DNA of 64,000 nucleotides from Flavobacterium sp. HSC-32F16 (GCF_024171645.1 NZ_JALKAC010000001.1:496001-560000), one strand, 5' to 3'. Shown: positions 18,346-28,270, counted from the stretch's first letter. The notes: generated from the letters alone by a model not told the origin. Program-made: numbers and translations.

Positions 18346-18717
18346 TTACGCCAGCGGAGGGTGAAAAGTAAGGTTAGAAGCCTTGATAGGTTTCTTTTGA
18401 AATAAAATAGAAATATTTTCTTTTGATTCCAAAACCGGAATCAAGCTGAAATCAACTTCGGCAGTATTTTGAACATAAACAAGCTCTAATTTATCTTTTA
18501 GGCTGTCCTGCATTTTTCTTTCGTTATCAGAATATTTTTTGATGCTTTTTTGAAGTTCGCATCGACCGTTACAGTTGTTAAAAACCTGCTTACGCTGCAC
18601 ACAAATAGTTTGTGCAATTTCTTTTTGGTTGATTTTGAAGGAAGCATAAACAAACAAACTGCCAAAAGATGGCGATAAGATCAAAAGGGAAAGTGCTATT
18701 ATGATTAACCTTTTCAA
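18346..18717 (-). CDS. Small exported Cys-motif protein, copper-cluster paralog 2
   Basis: 123 residues: signal sequence (IIALSLLILSPSFGSLFVYA), then FKINQKEIAQT, then C-x9-C-x-G-x-C-x-L (CVQRKQVFNNCNGRCELQ), a charged helix (KKYSDNERKMQDSLKDKLEL) and a C-terminal FHPPLA. It shares motif spacing and overall layout with the protein encoded at 14734-15123. It heads the copper cluster and has its own TAnnTTTG box 26 bases upstream. A role as a metal carrier or assembly factor is inferred only; no characterised homolog is recalled. Confidence 0.75.
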   Translation of the reverse strand: MKRLIIIALSLLILSPSFGSLFVYASFKINQKEIAQTICVQRKQVFNNCNGRCELQKSIKKYSDNERKMQDSLKDKLELVYVQNTAEVDFSLIPVLESKENISILFQKKPIKASNLTFHPPLA

Positions 18718-18742
18718 AAGTTTGTCTGATTATTAATTTGGG

Positions 18743-18773
18743 CAAAAATACGTCATTTTATAATTATTTTAAT
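18743..18773 (-). promoter_or_regulatory. Promoter of the copper cluster
   Basis: Minus-strand TATTTTTG (18743-18750) matches the TAnnTTTG -7 box, 26 bases before the ATG at 18717. A TTA in place of the -33 TTG lies about 19 bases further upstream. Confidence 0.5.
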
Positions 18774-18866
18774 AAAAACTTTCGTTGTATCCAATAAAAA
18801 AACATTTACAGGCTCATTTACAAGCCGTAATAAACTCTTTTAGTGTTGTTTTGATAATAATATTGT

Positions 18867-20639
18867 CTATTCTTCTTTCGGTTTAAAACTGCCTTCATCC
18901 GGATATTTAATACTGTCTCTTAATTCTTCAACACGTTTAGGATCAAATTTTGGCAATTGCAATTCGTTGTTTTCTTTCCACTTTTTAACGGTTTCCGAAA
19001 CGGCTTCTGATTTTTCAGCTGAAGGAGAAATATCGCGTGCCATATAAAGTGTCTGAGACGGATACGCCAAAGAAGTTCCGCTTGCTTCGATTACATCCAT
19101 CATTCGCAGTAAAAGATCTTCTTGCACCTCTTGTGATATTTCAAAGTTTATTGCTTCTATATAGGCTGTAATTTCAACTTTCAAAGCATCGGCTGTGATT
19201 CCTGTAAAACGTACTATTGGAGGTGAGTTTAATACGGCAGGATGAGAATACAGTAATGATCGTAATTCTACCAGTAGATAACGCATTTGATCTGGCGTAG
19301 TTTCCATCCTGAAAGTAAATATCGGATTGAAAATAAAACGGTCGCGATGGGCAAAATTTTCTATTTTACTGGCCGAAAGCTGCCCATTTGGAATGGTGAC
19401 AATTGTGCGTGCAGAAGTACGAAGTGTAGTAGAACGCATTCCGATAGATTCTACGGTGCCTTTAATATCATCGACACGGCAATAATCGCCTACTCTCAAC
19501 GGCTGATCGGCAATAAGGCTGACACTGCCCACAAAATTTTCTATTGTTTTTTGCGCTCCTAATGCTAAAGCGATACCTCCAATTCCTAATGCGGCAAGTC
19601 CGGCTGTAACATCAACTCCAATAATACCGAGTATTGCAATAATCCCAACAAAAACAATGGCTGCTTTAGTGGTGCGGCTTAAAAACAAAATCGCAGATAT
19701 GGCTGAAATACGGCCTCTCCTGCTCATTCTGCCGCGCGCAAACATACTTACAAAGTCGGTCATTCTCCAGAGCAGTATTAAAAAAGCTACGATCCCAATG
19801 GTAATTATAATAATACTAAAGCGCTGTCGAACGACTATAGAAATTCCCATTCGCTGCGTAAAAGCGACAAATAAAATTACGGTAAGATACATATGAACCG
19901 GAAGTGTAAGCGCTTCTATAATAGCTGTTCCATTCTCAGTATCGGCTTTTTTCCATACTTTTTGAATCACAAAACCTATCACGAAGATTAGTATTCTGGC
20001 AAGTAAATAAGATAAAATTGTCATGACCACTACTACTGCCCAATGACCAATGGGAACGTTTCCTATTTTTCTTTCTTTTAAGTAGTGAGGAAGTATTCGG
20101 TCTAAAAAGGTTTTTTCTCCTTTAATATCGGCAGAAATAATTGATTCTACAGTTTCGGCAGAAAAAAGCCATACCGGAGACTGGCTGTCATCTGACTGAT
20201 TTTCTACATAGAGTTGTATAGCTGCTTTATTGGTTGAAATATTTCCCACAAGATCAACGCCCGTTGCCAGATCATCGTCTGTTCGGCCGGTTTCTTTATT
20301 GCTGATAATAGAAGATGGAGAAAGATTACCGCCCTGATCTAAAAGCTGCTGAAATGTTTTGACTATACGAATTCTTTCAGCTGTTTTGCGGTAAGAACGT
20401 TTACTTAATACTAAATACTGGCTGGCCCGCAAATAATTCTGCTCTCCAATAGCCTTAATAAATCCATTAACGGTTCCTTGAGGTGTTCTTCTTCCCAGGG
20501 AATCTTCGGGAGTTTTTGCGGGTTCTTCTGCTGTTGTTTTAGCCGGACCTAATAACTGGGCTGCAACTGTATCTGGCTTTATCAGTAATGCTGATAATAA
20601 AAGTAAAGAGAACAATAAACGCTTAACACTTAAAATCAT
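18867..20639 (-). CDS. MscS-family mechanosensitive channel with exported N-terminal domain
   Basis: 590 residues. A signal peptide (LLFSLLLLSALLIKPDTVAA) precedes a periplasmic domain of about 170 residues (GTVNGFIKAIGEQNYLRASQ), then several transmembrane helices (about 200-340), and an MscS core. The pore-lining helix is GLAALGIGGIALALGAQKTIENFVGSV, followed by the beta domain (VGDYCRVDDIKGTVESIGMRSTTLRT) and a cytoplasmic C-terminal cage. It releases solutes during hypo-osmotic shock in known relatives. Monocistronic; a dyad CTTATTT...AAATAAG occurs just upstream at 20653-20676. Confidence 0.93.
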   Translation of the reverse strand: MILSVKRLLFSLLLLSALLIKPDTVAAQLLGPAKTTAEEPAKTPEDSLGRRTPQGTVNGFIKAIGEQNYLRASQYLVLSKRSYRKTAERIRIVKTFQQLLDQGGNLSPSSIISNKETGRTDDDLATGVDLVGNISTNKAAIQLYVENQSDDSQSPVWLFSAETVESIISADIKGEKTFLDRILPHYLKERKIGNVPIGHWAVVVVMTILSYLLARILIFVIGFVIQKVWKKADTENGTAIIEALTLPVHMYLTVILFVAFTQRMGISIVVRQRFSIIIITIGIVAFLILLWRMTDFVSMFARGRMSRRGRISAISAILFLSRTTKAAIVFVGIIAILGIIGVDVTAGLAALGIGGIALALGAQKTIENFVGSVSLIADQPLRVGDYCRVDDIKGTVESIGMRSTTLRTSARTIVTIPNGQLSASKIENFAHRDRFIFNPIFTFRMETTPDQMRYLLVELRSLLYSHPAVLNSPPIVRFTGITADALKVEITAYIEAINFEISQEVQEDLLLRMMDVIEASGTSLAYPSQTLYMARDISPSAEKSEAVSETVKKWKENNELQLPKFDPKRVEELRDSIKYPDEGSFKPKEE

Positions 20640-20801
20640 GCTTTCTTATTTTACTTATTTAGTATACTAAAAATAAGAAATATAGCAGAGAAAAGAAATC
20701 TTTTAATTGGAAAAAAAGGAAACTAAACTTAGATTATAAAATTTTAATGAATATACTACCCCGAAATTTAATAAATCGCCTGCTTCCTGTTTTCCTGTTT
20801 T

Positions 20802-21254
20802 TTACAAATGAAAAATATATTTAGAACCTTTGGATTGCAGGTTCATAACAGCTTCTCGTAATCCGTTTCCTAAGTTGGATGTAATAACGTTAAGAGTATA
20901 TTTTAAATCATTAAAATCATTTGGTTTTACAAAATAACCCAGCGATCCTAATTGTGAAGCTTTATCCATATCGTTCTTGTGCGAAGATGTTGAAATCATA
21001 ATCACGGGTATATCCTTGTAACGGCTGTCATTTTTTATCAGCTGCAGACATTCCCAGCCATTGGCAATAGGCATATTTATATCCAGAAAAATAAGCTGTG
21101 GTTTTTCATTCATTTCATTAAGTAAACGCCATGCCTGATCACCGTTTGCAGCGCATTCGCAGATAATATTTTCATTGACCTCTTCTAAGGCTTCACAAAA
21201 CATTTCGATATCATCTCTGTCATCATCTGCTAATAAAATAATTTGTTTATTCAT
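20802..21254 (-). CDS. Receiver-only response regulator
   Basis: 150-residue single-domain CheY-like protein related to the Rcp1 group. The acidic cluster is ADDDRDD (residues 9-15), the phospho-acceptor Asp58 sits in IFLDINMP, Ser/Thr in MISTSS, and Lys in YFVKPND. There is no output domain. It lies 2 bases after the stop of the multi-PAS histidine kinase and is therefore its probable partner, acting by protein contact or in a phosphorelay. Confidence 0.93.
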   Translation of the reverse strand: MNKQIILLADDDRDDIEMFCEALEEVNENIICECAANGDQAWRLLNEMNEKPQLIFLDINMPIANGWECLQLIKNDSRYKDIPVIMISTSSHKNDMDKASQLGSLGYFVKPNDFNDLKYTLNVITSNLGNGLREAVMNLQSKGSKYIFHL

Positions 21255-21256
21255 CT

Positions 21257-23947
21257 TTAAATATCATTTTGTTCTTGTTTTAATGGAAGTACTATTGTGA
21301 ATACCGCTCCTGCAGAAGGTTTTCCTTCAGCAGTTATAGTTCCTTCATGGCGCTCTACAATTTTTTTACAGAGCGACAATCCTAACCCTGTACCTTCGTA
21401 AGCGTCTTTGGAATTAAGTCTTGTAAAAGTTTCAAATATTCTTTGTGCCTGATTTTCATCAAAACCAATTCCGTTATCTTCCACAGTAATAACGGCAGAC
21501 TCTTTGTCTTTTTCTTTTATTCTTTTTGAAGATAATTTTACCTTTACAGGAATATCGTTTCTAGCAAACTTAATAGAGTTATAGATCAAATTATAGAAAA
21601 GCTGATACAGCAATACCTGTGCTCCTTCCAGAACAGGAAGATCATCATAGTAAATTTCGCCTCCCGCTTTTTGTAAAGGGACTTCCAGATCAGTTTCGAT
21701 GTTTTTTAAAACTTCTTTTAGGTCTACTAATGTTGGTTTCTGCTGATCTGCATTGATTTTAGAATACGCCAGAACGCCTTCGATCATATTGAACATTCTA
21801 TCAGAAGCCACATGAATTCTGTCAATAAACTTTTTTGCAGATTCATCAAGCTTTCCGTCAAGATTATCTTCAAGTCTGCTTATAAAAGTCTTTATTTTTC
21901 GTACCGGTTCTTTTAAATCGTGGGAAGCAACATGGGCAAACTGCTGCAAATCTTCATTAGAACGCTGCAGTTCACGGGTGCGTTCGCTTACCAGAATTTC
22001 TAATTTTTCGGTTACTGTTTTTTGTTCATGAATATCTGTACAGGTTCCAAACCATTTTATAATAACGCCTGCGCTATCCTTAATAGGAAGTGCTTTACTT
22101 AAAAACCATCTGTATTCGCCTGTTGCGGCTTGTTTTAAGCGAAATTCCAATTGATATGGATTTCCGGTTTGAATACTTTTGTACCAATTTTCTTTCACCA
22201 GTTCCATATCATCTGGGTGTAGTACGGGAATCCAGCTTGAATCGCCGTATTCGTTTTCATCAAAGCCAGTATATTCGTACCAGCGTTTATTATAATAATC
22301 AATAAAACCATCGACTTTGCTTGTCCAAATAATCTGCGGAACCAAATCTGCAAGCTGTCTGAAATTTTCAGCACTTTCGTTAATAATTTGCTGCACCTCT
22401 TTCTGAGAGGTAATATCACTTGCTGCACCAAACCACTCAATTATGGTATTATCGTGATCTAAAATGGGAACTACTCTTGAGAAATTCCATCCAATAGTAC
22501 CATCTGCTTTTAAAACACGATGTTCCAGATCAAAGATGCTTTTATTGTGTATTGACTGAGATATAAGTCGTAACGCCGTTTCTCTGTCATCAGGATGTAT
22601 GTAACTGTTGATCCAGTTAGAAACTGCTTCGTCTGAATCCGTATAAGAATCAGGAGTTTCTAAACTTCGCATTACCGTCCAGTCTGCATTCATTCGATAC
22701 ACAAAATCTGAAGAAGCATTTACCAAAGCCCTGAAACGATTTTCACTTTCTTCCATTTTTTTTCGTGCCGATACCTGTTCAGTAACATCAACAGCAACCT
22801 GAATCATACCCGTTATTTTTCCGTTTTCAACCAAAGGGCGGTAAGCCAGATTATAGTAATAGTCGCGCATTCCTCCTGTTCGGCTGTGCTGTACAAGCAC
22901 TTCGGTTTGATCAAATGGAATTCCTTTATTATAAACGTTCTGGACCTGAGTCCATACATATTGACCTTTTAATTCAGGAAGAACATCAATCAGTCTCATG
23001 CCTATAATTTCTTCACCGCGGCCAATCAATGCAAGCATTTGTTTGTTGATTTCTTCGATAATAAAATCTGCACCCATCAATACCAATGTAGCCGACGGGG
23101 TTTGATGAATCATCGATTTTAATCTGGATTCGCTTTCTTGTATTTTTCTGTTGGCTAAAAACTGTTGTTCTTCTGCCATTTTTATTTCTGTAATGTCACG
23201 AGTTGTGCCGGCAACCGCTTCTACTTCGCCCTGCTTATTAAAAACAGGCGCAAAAATATAGTCATAAACTCTTCGGCCTAATTCAGCATGCGGGAAAGAT
23301 ACTGTTCCTCTAATATTTTTTTTCTTAGAAACCACTTCATCTATTTCTCTTTCATGCATTACAGCATGCCATTCTTCATAGCCGTTATCTCTAAGTCCTT
23401 TGCCAATAGCATCTTCTGCTGATTTTCCCCACATCGTGAGTAAGGCTTTATTGGCATATGTAAAATTATAATTAAGATCAAAAACATATACCAAATCCGG
23501 TGTGGTGTTGGTAATAGAATTATAAAATCTTTTTTGTTTTTCAGTCGCCGCTAAGGCTGTGGCAAGTGCCGTTTGTTTTTTTTTGTATTCGGTTATATCT
23601 TCAATCGTAACGATAAGTAAACCTTCTTTTTCTTCTGCTGTAAAGCGATACCAATTTTGTATTTCTTTAATTTCAAAACTAATTTCAAAATTAGATATGA
23701 TGCCGCTCGTTAAAGTTTCGGCGAATTTATCAATAAGAATAGTGCTTTTATATTGATAAAAAACGTCTTTAAAAGGAAGATTTTTATAGGCGTGAACCTC
23801 AAAATATTTTTGAATGCGGATATTGCAGAACAGTATGGTAAAATCTTCAATAATTTCTTTATTATATACAGGCCGCAATACTATAAGGCCGTTTGCTGCA
23901 GAGTTAAAAATTGCATAAAAAAGATCATTATTCTCTGTTAACTCCAT
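21257..23947 (-). CDS. Multi-PAS sensor histidine kinase
   Basis: 896 residues from the ATG at 23947 (MELTENNDLFYAIFNSAANG); an extra 17 residues to 23998 are possible but lack PAS character. No transmembrane helices are seen, so sensing is cytoplasmic. About five PAS/PAC units follow, recognisable by repeated endings such as AVAGTTRDITEIK, MIQVAVDVTEQV, WFGAASDITSQK and WFGTCTDIHEQK. A coiled linker (RTRELQRSNEDL) leads to the HisKA H-box FAHVASHDLKEP (His about 676) and an HATPase domain with N (YNSIKFA), G1 (DNGIGF) and G2 (GTGLGLSL) boxes. The partner response regulator is next. Confidence 0.94.
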   Translation of the reverse strand: MELTENNDLFYAIFNSAANGLIVLRPVYNKEIIEDFTILFCNIRIQKYFEVHAYKNLPFKDVFYQYKSTILIDKFAETLTSGIISNFEISFEIKEIQNWYRFTAEEKEGLLIVTIEDITEYKKKQTALATALAATEKQKRFYNSITNTTPDLVYVFDLNYNFTYANKALLTMWGKSAEDAIGKGLRDNGYEEWHAVMHEREIDEVVSKKKNIRGTVSFPHAELGRRVYDYIFAPVFNKQGEVEAVAGTTRDITEIKMAEEQQFLANRKIQESESRLKSMIHQTPSATLVLMGADFIIEEINKQMLALIGRGEEIIGMRLIDVLPELKGQYVWTQVQNVYNKGIPFDQTEVLVQHSRTGGMRDYYYNLAYRPLVENGKITGMIQVAVDVTEQVSARKKMEESENRFRALVNASSDFVYRMNADWTVMRSLETPDSYTDSDEAVSNWINSYIHPDDRETALRLISQSIHNKSIFDLEHRVLKADGTIGWNFSRVVPILDHDNTIIEWFGAASDITSQKEVQQIINESAENFRQLADLVPQIIWTSKVDGFIDYYNKRWYEYTGFDENEYGDSSWIPVLHPDDMELVKENWYKSIQTGNPYQLEFRLKQAATGEYRWFLSKALPIKDSAGVIIKWFGTCTDIHEQKTVTEKLEILVSERTRELQRSNEDLQQFAHVASHDLKEPVRKIKTFISRLEDNLDGKLDESAKKFIDRIHVASDRMFNMIEGVLAYSKINADQQKPTLVDLKEVLKNIETDLEVPLQKAGGEIYYDDLPVLEGAQVLLYQLFYNLIYNSIKFARNDIPVKVKLSSKRIKEKDKESAVITVEDNGIGFDENQAQRIFETFTRLNSKDAYEGTGLGLSLCKKIVERHEGTITAEGKPSAGAVFTIVLPLKQEQNDI

Positions 23948-23998
23948 CGCTGTTGAATATCTAAAGAAGCTTAGTTGCCCTTTACTTACTAATGTCAA

Positions 23999-24316
23999 AT
24001 ATAATTATAACGTAATAATATTGGATGAAAACAAGCCGCAGAAAATCAAATTTATTATATACAAATCTTATCTTTTTTATCCACTATTATTAAAGCAAAA
24101 AGGTCTCAAAACGAACTTTTAAACTATAAAAACAGTAGTATTTTAGATCTGATAATGTTCTTTTTCAAGGAACAATCTATTTCTTTAATTCTGTTGTTTA
24201 AGCACACAAATCCTGATCAAATATAAATTACGTATTTAATTTCTTGTTTATATAATTCCCATTATAGTTTACAAAATTTTACGCTTAGAAAGTAAGATTT
24301 TTTCATTAAAAACCAG
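23999..24316. other. Non-coding stretch
   Basis: About 320 AT-rich bases between the histidine kinase start and the GH87 terminator. It should contain the kinase promoter. No ORF or repeat was recognised. Confidence 0.4.
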
Positions 24317-24351
24317 AAAAATCCCTATGTATCAAATACATAAGGATTTTT
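24317..24351 (-). terminator. Terminator of the GH87 gene
   Basis: Stem AAAAATCC..TATGTAT / ATACATA..GGATTTTT with a 3-base loop and long A/T runs, 22 bases after the stop at 24373. Confidence 0.85.
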
Positions 24352-24372
24352 TTTTTCTACAAGTTCTCTCTA

Positions 24373-27318
24373 TTATTTTACGATTAACTTCTTAGAAACC
24401 GTATAAGTATTAGAACTGATTGTAACAACATAGATTCCTGAAGCTAAATCATGATTTATGGATGATGATGTGTGAAGTTTTTTTACTAAAACCCTTCTTC
24501 CGTTTATATCCGTAACTGTAATCGTTGCACTATCATCCGAGCTTAATTCCGGAAGTATAATATTAAATTCATGGTTTACAGCAGGATTTGGATAAATAGT
24601 AATTGCAGTATTATTTTCGTCAGCTGCTTCTATTTCATTAATTTTCTTTGATGCAGAAACCGTTTGAAATTGCCATTGCGCACTTTCCCAATTGTTTTGA
24701 GCTCCAGCATATTGAGCAGAACCCGTCAGATTTTCAATATGAATCATACTTGCTGTCTGCCATCTGTTTTTAATTCTTACCCAGGTTCCGTCTACATTTT
24801 CAGCAGACCATTGTGCGCTCCACCAGTCAGATCCTGCTGCTGTACATTGTACTGATCCTGTTAAGTTTTCAATATGCATTATATCTCCTGTACCTACATT
24901 TTTCAATATAAAATTTGTCGCGTCAACCGGTACTTTTTCCCATTTGTAATTGTTGTTTGCAACCGTCGCGCCATAACCAGCATTCGCACCCGCATCATAT
25001 AAATAATTATTAGTCCATTTATTTTTGATGGTAAAATAATTTCCTGCTGCCGTGCTCACGGTAATTAAAGCCGTGCCGGTTTTGTTTCCATCTGCCGTTG
25101 TTACTGTAATTGTCGCTGTACCATTGGCAATAGCCGTTACTATACCTGAAGCATTTACTATGGCAACTCCAGTATTATTTGAAGTATAACTAACTGATTT
25201 ATTAGCCGCATTAGACGGTAAAACTGTTGGCGTTAATTGCTGCGCTGCACCAACAGATAAGGACACCGAATTAGGACTAAGGCTTACACTGGTTACTGCG
25301 GCATTAGATGAATTTACAGTAATTACAGAAGAGGCTGTTTTACCACCATCCTGCGTAGTAACCGTAATCACTGCCGTTCCAGATGCAACAGCAGTAACCA
25401 AACCTGATCCATTTACAGTTGCCACGCCAGTATTGCTTGAACTGTAACTTACTGTTTTGTTTGTTGCATTTGCAGGAGCAATAGTTGGTATTAATTGTTG
25501 TGCTGCGCCAACGCCTAAAGCTGCATTTGCAGGAGTAACCGTTACGCCTGTAACCGAAACATTGTTTACAGAACAATTACCGCTTTGTGTCCAAGAAAAA
25601 TTACCAATCGCACTAATTTCTTCATTTGCGGCAGCATTACCGCCTCTGTTAGAATAATTCATACCGCAATACGTTCCGTTTCCGTTTGGAGAACCCGCAA
25701 TAAGTACAAAATAGCCCCTGCCCCAATTTCTGTTAAGCGCATTGTTGTTTGGGTATTCTTTACCAGTTCCGTTAACGGTTATATTTTTAAAAGAAAGATT
25801 ATAAATACCGTCTCCTGATCTTTTACTTATAGAAATAGCATCGTTTCTGGAATCTAAAATATCGATATTATACAACTGAACGTTCTTGACCTGAGTCCCT
25901 GCATTACTGGTGCTGAAAATATCAACCGCTGCTACCGGATTGTTGTACGTATCGTTAAAAGTCCCGCACGTTGTTACGGTAATATCATGTATTTCGTGGC
26001 TTCCGTCATTATTAAATGGCGCACCGTCAAAATTATTACTAACACGAATTCCCGCTTCAAGATTATCTTTTATAATTAAATTATAGGCTTTGTTATTTTT
26101 TCCACCGTAAATAGCCAGTCCGCAGGCGCGCCAGCAGTTTTCTGAAGTATTATATCTAAAAGTATTGTTGATGCATTCCTGTCCGTTCGCAGACCAAATC
26201 GCCTGATCATCGTCTCCGTTATTTCTAAAGTTACAATGTTCTACAACCGAATTTGCAGTTCCCTTACAAAGATTAATTCCATCAGCATAATTATTTCTAA
26301 AACGACAATGAGACAATGTAAATCCGTCAGCAACAGCAGGTCCTCCCACATTATACTGAGCAATCCATGCACCACACTCAAAATGTTCTGCCCAAATATT
26401 TTTTATGGTTGAACCAGATGTAAAAACGCCGTTTACAGCTTTATAAGAATTACTTCTTGAAGTTGAATTGGTAGTTAAATACAAATCTGAAAATGAAATG
26501 TTACTGGCATTTGCTCTTAATCCTCCGTTGCCGGTGCTTGTGTTGGTAAAATTAATCTGAGTGTACCACATTCCGGCTCCAATTAAAGAAGTATTAGCAG
26601 AACCAAAATACAATTCGCGATTAACGTTAAAAACACCGCTTGGAACAAATATTTTTTTACCTCCGTTGGCATCAATAAAAGTTTGAAGGTCGCTGCCATT
26701 TCCTGTATAGGTCACAGAACCAGACGGTGCCGTGACTGCTGCCGGAATAGGTTCCATTTCTGCAAAATCTAAATGAACATTTCCAGTTTCTTTTACAAGT
26801 CTTAATGTTCCTGATACTGCTATTTTGCCTGGAAGTTTATAGCGTACTTCATCAAAACGCATTCTTGGATTTTGATTTGTGATTCCGTTATTGTTTGGGT
26901 TTCCATTACTCCACAAATATTCCCAAGACCAGGTTGAAGTCAGCGTAAGCGTTGTTATTTTTGTAGTTCCATTATATACGCCTAAAGTTGCTGTTTGTCC
27001 GTCAGGAACACTGTAGCGAATGACAAGTCCGTCAGCAGCTTCTGTCAATGTCCATTGAACTGTGGCGTTTGATGCCGACATATTCACACATATCTGATCT
27101 GAAGCTTCTGACTGTAAATCAGATTGAACATACGATTTTGCAGTAACTGAAGCTCCATTAGATAATTGTCCCAAATTTACTTCATATCTTTTATATGGCG
27201 CATCATAATAACCGCGCTGTGCATATAAATTTGAAGTTAAGAGAACGAAAAAAATCCACATTATAACAGGACAGCAATTGTCTCTTTTAAAAAAAATACC
27301 ATGTAATTGTTTTCTCAT
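24373..27318 (-). CDS. GH87 alpha-1,3-glucanase (mycodextranase type) secreted by T9SS
   Basis: 981 residues: signal peptide (to about LYAQ, residue 34), beta-sandwich N-domain, and a right-handed beta-helix from about 205. Then come two BIG2 Ig-like domains (about 590-670 and 672-752), a ricin-like trefoil domain (about 757-880, repeats of MIHIENLTGS) and a type A T9SS sorting domain (YPNPAVNHEF... to KLIVK). The catalytic pattern fits GH87: Asp346 in NNYADGINLC and Asp369/Asp370 in NNGDDDQAIWS give spacings of 23 and 24. Those spacings match the three essential Asp residues recalled for Bacillus/Paenibacillus enzymes. The likely substrate is alpha-1,3-glucan of fungal walls or oral-type mutan. 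Monocistronic. Confidence 0.88.
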   Translation of the reverse strand: MRKQLHGIFFKRDNCCPVIMWIFFVLLTSNLYAQRGYYDAPYKRYEVNLGQLSNGASVTAKSYVQSDLQSEASDQICVNMSASNATVQWTLTEAADGLVIRYSVPDGQTATLGVYNGTTKITTLTLTSTWSWEYLWSNGNPNNNGITNQNPRMRFDEVRYKLPGKIAVSGTLRLVKETGNVHLDFAEMEPIPAAVTAPSGSVTYTGNGSDLQTFIDANGGKKIFVPSGVFNVNRELYFGSANTSLIGAGMWYTQINFTNTSTGNGGLRANASNISFSDLYLTTNSTSRSNSYKAVNGVFTSGSTIKNIWAEHFECGAWIAQYNVGGPAVADGFTLSHCRFRNNYADGINLCKGTANSVVEHCNFRNNGDDDQAIWSANGQECINNTFRYNTSENCWRACGLAIYGGKNNKAYNLIIKDNLEAGIRVSNNFDGAPFNNDGSHEIHDITVTTCGTFNDTYNNPVAAVDIFSTSNAGTQVKNVQLYNIDILDSRNDAISISKRSGDGIYNLSFKNITVNGTGKEYPNNNALNRNWGRGYFVLIAGSPNGNGTYCGMNYSNRGGNAAANEEISAIGNFSWTQSGNCSVNNVSVTGVTVTPANAALGVGAAQQLIPTIAPANATNKTVSYSSSNTGVATVNGSGLVTAVASGTAVITVTTQDGGKTASSVITVNSSNAAVTSVSLSPNSVSLSVGAAQQLTPTVLPSNAANKSVSYTSNNTGVAIVNASGIVTAIANGTATITVTTADGNKTGTALITVSTAAGNYFTIKNKWTNNYLYDAGANAGYGATVANNNYKWEKVPVDATNFILKNVGTGDIMHIENLTGSVQCTAAGSDWWSAQWSAENVDGTWVRIKNRWQTASMIHIENLTGSAQYAGAQNNWESAQWQFQTVSASKKINEIEAADENNTAITIYPNPAVNHEFNIILPELSSDDSATITVTDINGRRVLVKKLHTSSSINHDLASGIYVVTISSNTYTVSKKLIVK

Positions 27319-27607
27319 AATTTTCGGTTTTTTAATTAGTTAGTTCCTAAAAAAGGATTATAACGAAACTAGAATTAAAAAAAAGATTACAAAAAAAGTG
27401 GAATAAAAATCAAGATTCTTACAACGATTTCGTTATTATAAAAACCTGAATATCAAAACATTAAATTATTTACAAGAAATAAAAAATCAAGAAAAGATAT
27501 AGATAATAAATCCATTATTTAAGAACTAATCAATGTGAATATTGAAATTTTTAACTTCTTTTTTAAACACATTCTCTATTTTCAGAATTATACTATAAGA
27601 TTCACTT

Positions 27608-28270
27608 TTACAAGGCTGTAGGGATTTCATTTTTAGGATCATACAGCATCGCTGTACATAAACAGTTTTTTCTTTCTTTACTCATTAATATTGGGCAATT
27701 GACACATGACTTACAGTTTTCCCAAAAAAGTTCATCTGTAGTAAGTTCTGAATAAGTTACAGGTTCAAAACCCAGTTCGTGATTCATTTTCATTACGGCC
27801 AAGCCAGTTGTGAGACTGAATATTAAGGCATCAGGATATTTTTTACGGCTGAGTTCGAATATTTTTCTTTTAATAGTTTTGGCTAAACCAGTATGTCTAA
27901 ATTCTGGAGCAACAATCAATCCGGAATTAGACACATATCTGCCATTATCCCAAGAGGAAATAAACGAAAAACCAGCCCATTTTCCATTATCTGCAAAAGC
28001 AATTACAGCTTCACCTTTGTTTATTTTCTCTATCAGGAATTCAGGCGAACGTCCAGAAATACCTGTTCCTCTTGCTATTGCCGAAGATAATGTGACTTCA
28101 CAAATTTCCTTTACCCAGAAAGCATGATCTGAATTAGTAACTTCTACTCTAAAATCCGGAAGTTCAACAGTAGTTTGATTATTAAGGGATAAAGTTCTTT
28201 TTTCTTGAAATGGTTCAGCTTGCAAAAAGTATGGAGCTGAAAAATCTATAGTACGTTTTAGCGTTTTCAT
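27608..28270 (-). CDS. GNAT-family N-acetyltransferase with C-terminal Cys cluster
   Basis: 220 residues. The GNAT core is seen from about residue 45, with the acetyl-CoA loop region LIVAPEFRHTGLAKTIKRKI (R/Q-x-x-G-x-G/A variant) and the later MNHELGFEPVTY strand. The C-terminus carries WENCKSCVNCPILMSKERKNCLCTAML, five Cys in about 22 residues. Similar GNAT proteins with this Cys tail are found at the head of arginine-biosynthesis clusters in Bacteroidota. This copy is orphaned with no arg genes nearby. Substrate is unknown; a role as an N-acetylglutamate-synthase-like enzyme is possible but unproven. Confidence 0.75.
   Translation of the reverse strand: MKTLKRTIDFSAPYFLQAEPFQEKRTLSLNNQTTVELPDFRVEVTNSDHAFWVKEICEVTLSSAIARGTGISGRSPEFLIEKINKGEAVIAFADNGKWAGFSFISSWDNGRYVSNSGLIVAPEFRHTGLAKTIKRKIFELSRKKYPDALIFSLTTGLAVMKMNHELGFEPVTYSELTTDELFWENCKSCVNCPILMSKERKNCLCTAMLYDPKNEIPTAL

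Noticed and set aside
24900..25560. Tandem DNA repeat within the GH87 gene
   Set aside because: It reflects two homologous BIG2 protein domains, an expected architecture, and not a separate DNA element.
25340..25818. Several open frames opposite or inside the GH87 gene
   Set aside because: They arise from the Thr/Asn/Ser-rich BIG2 coding sequence and have Cys-rich, improbable composition.
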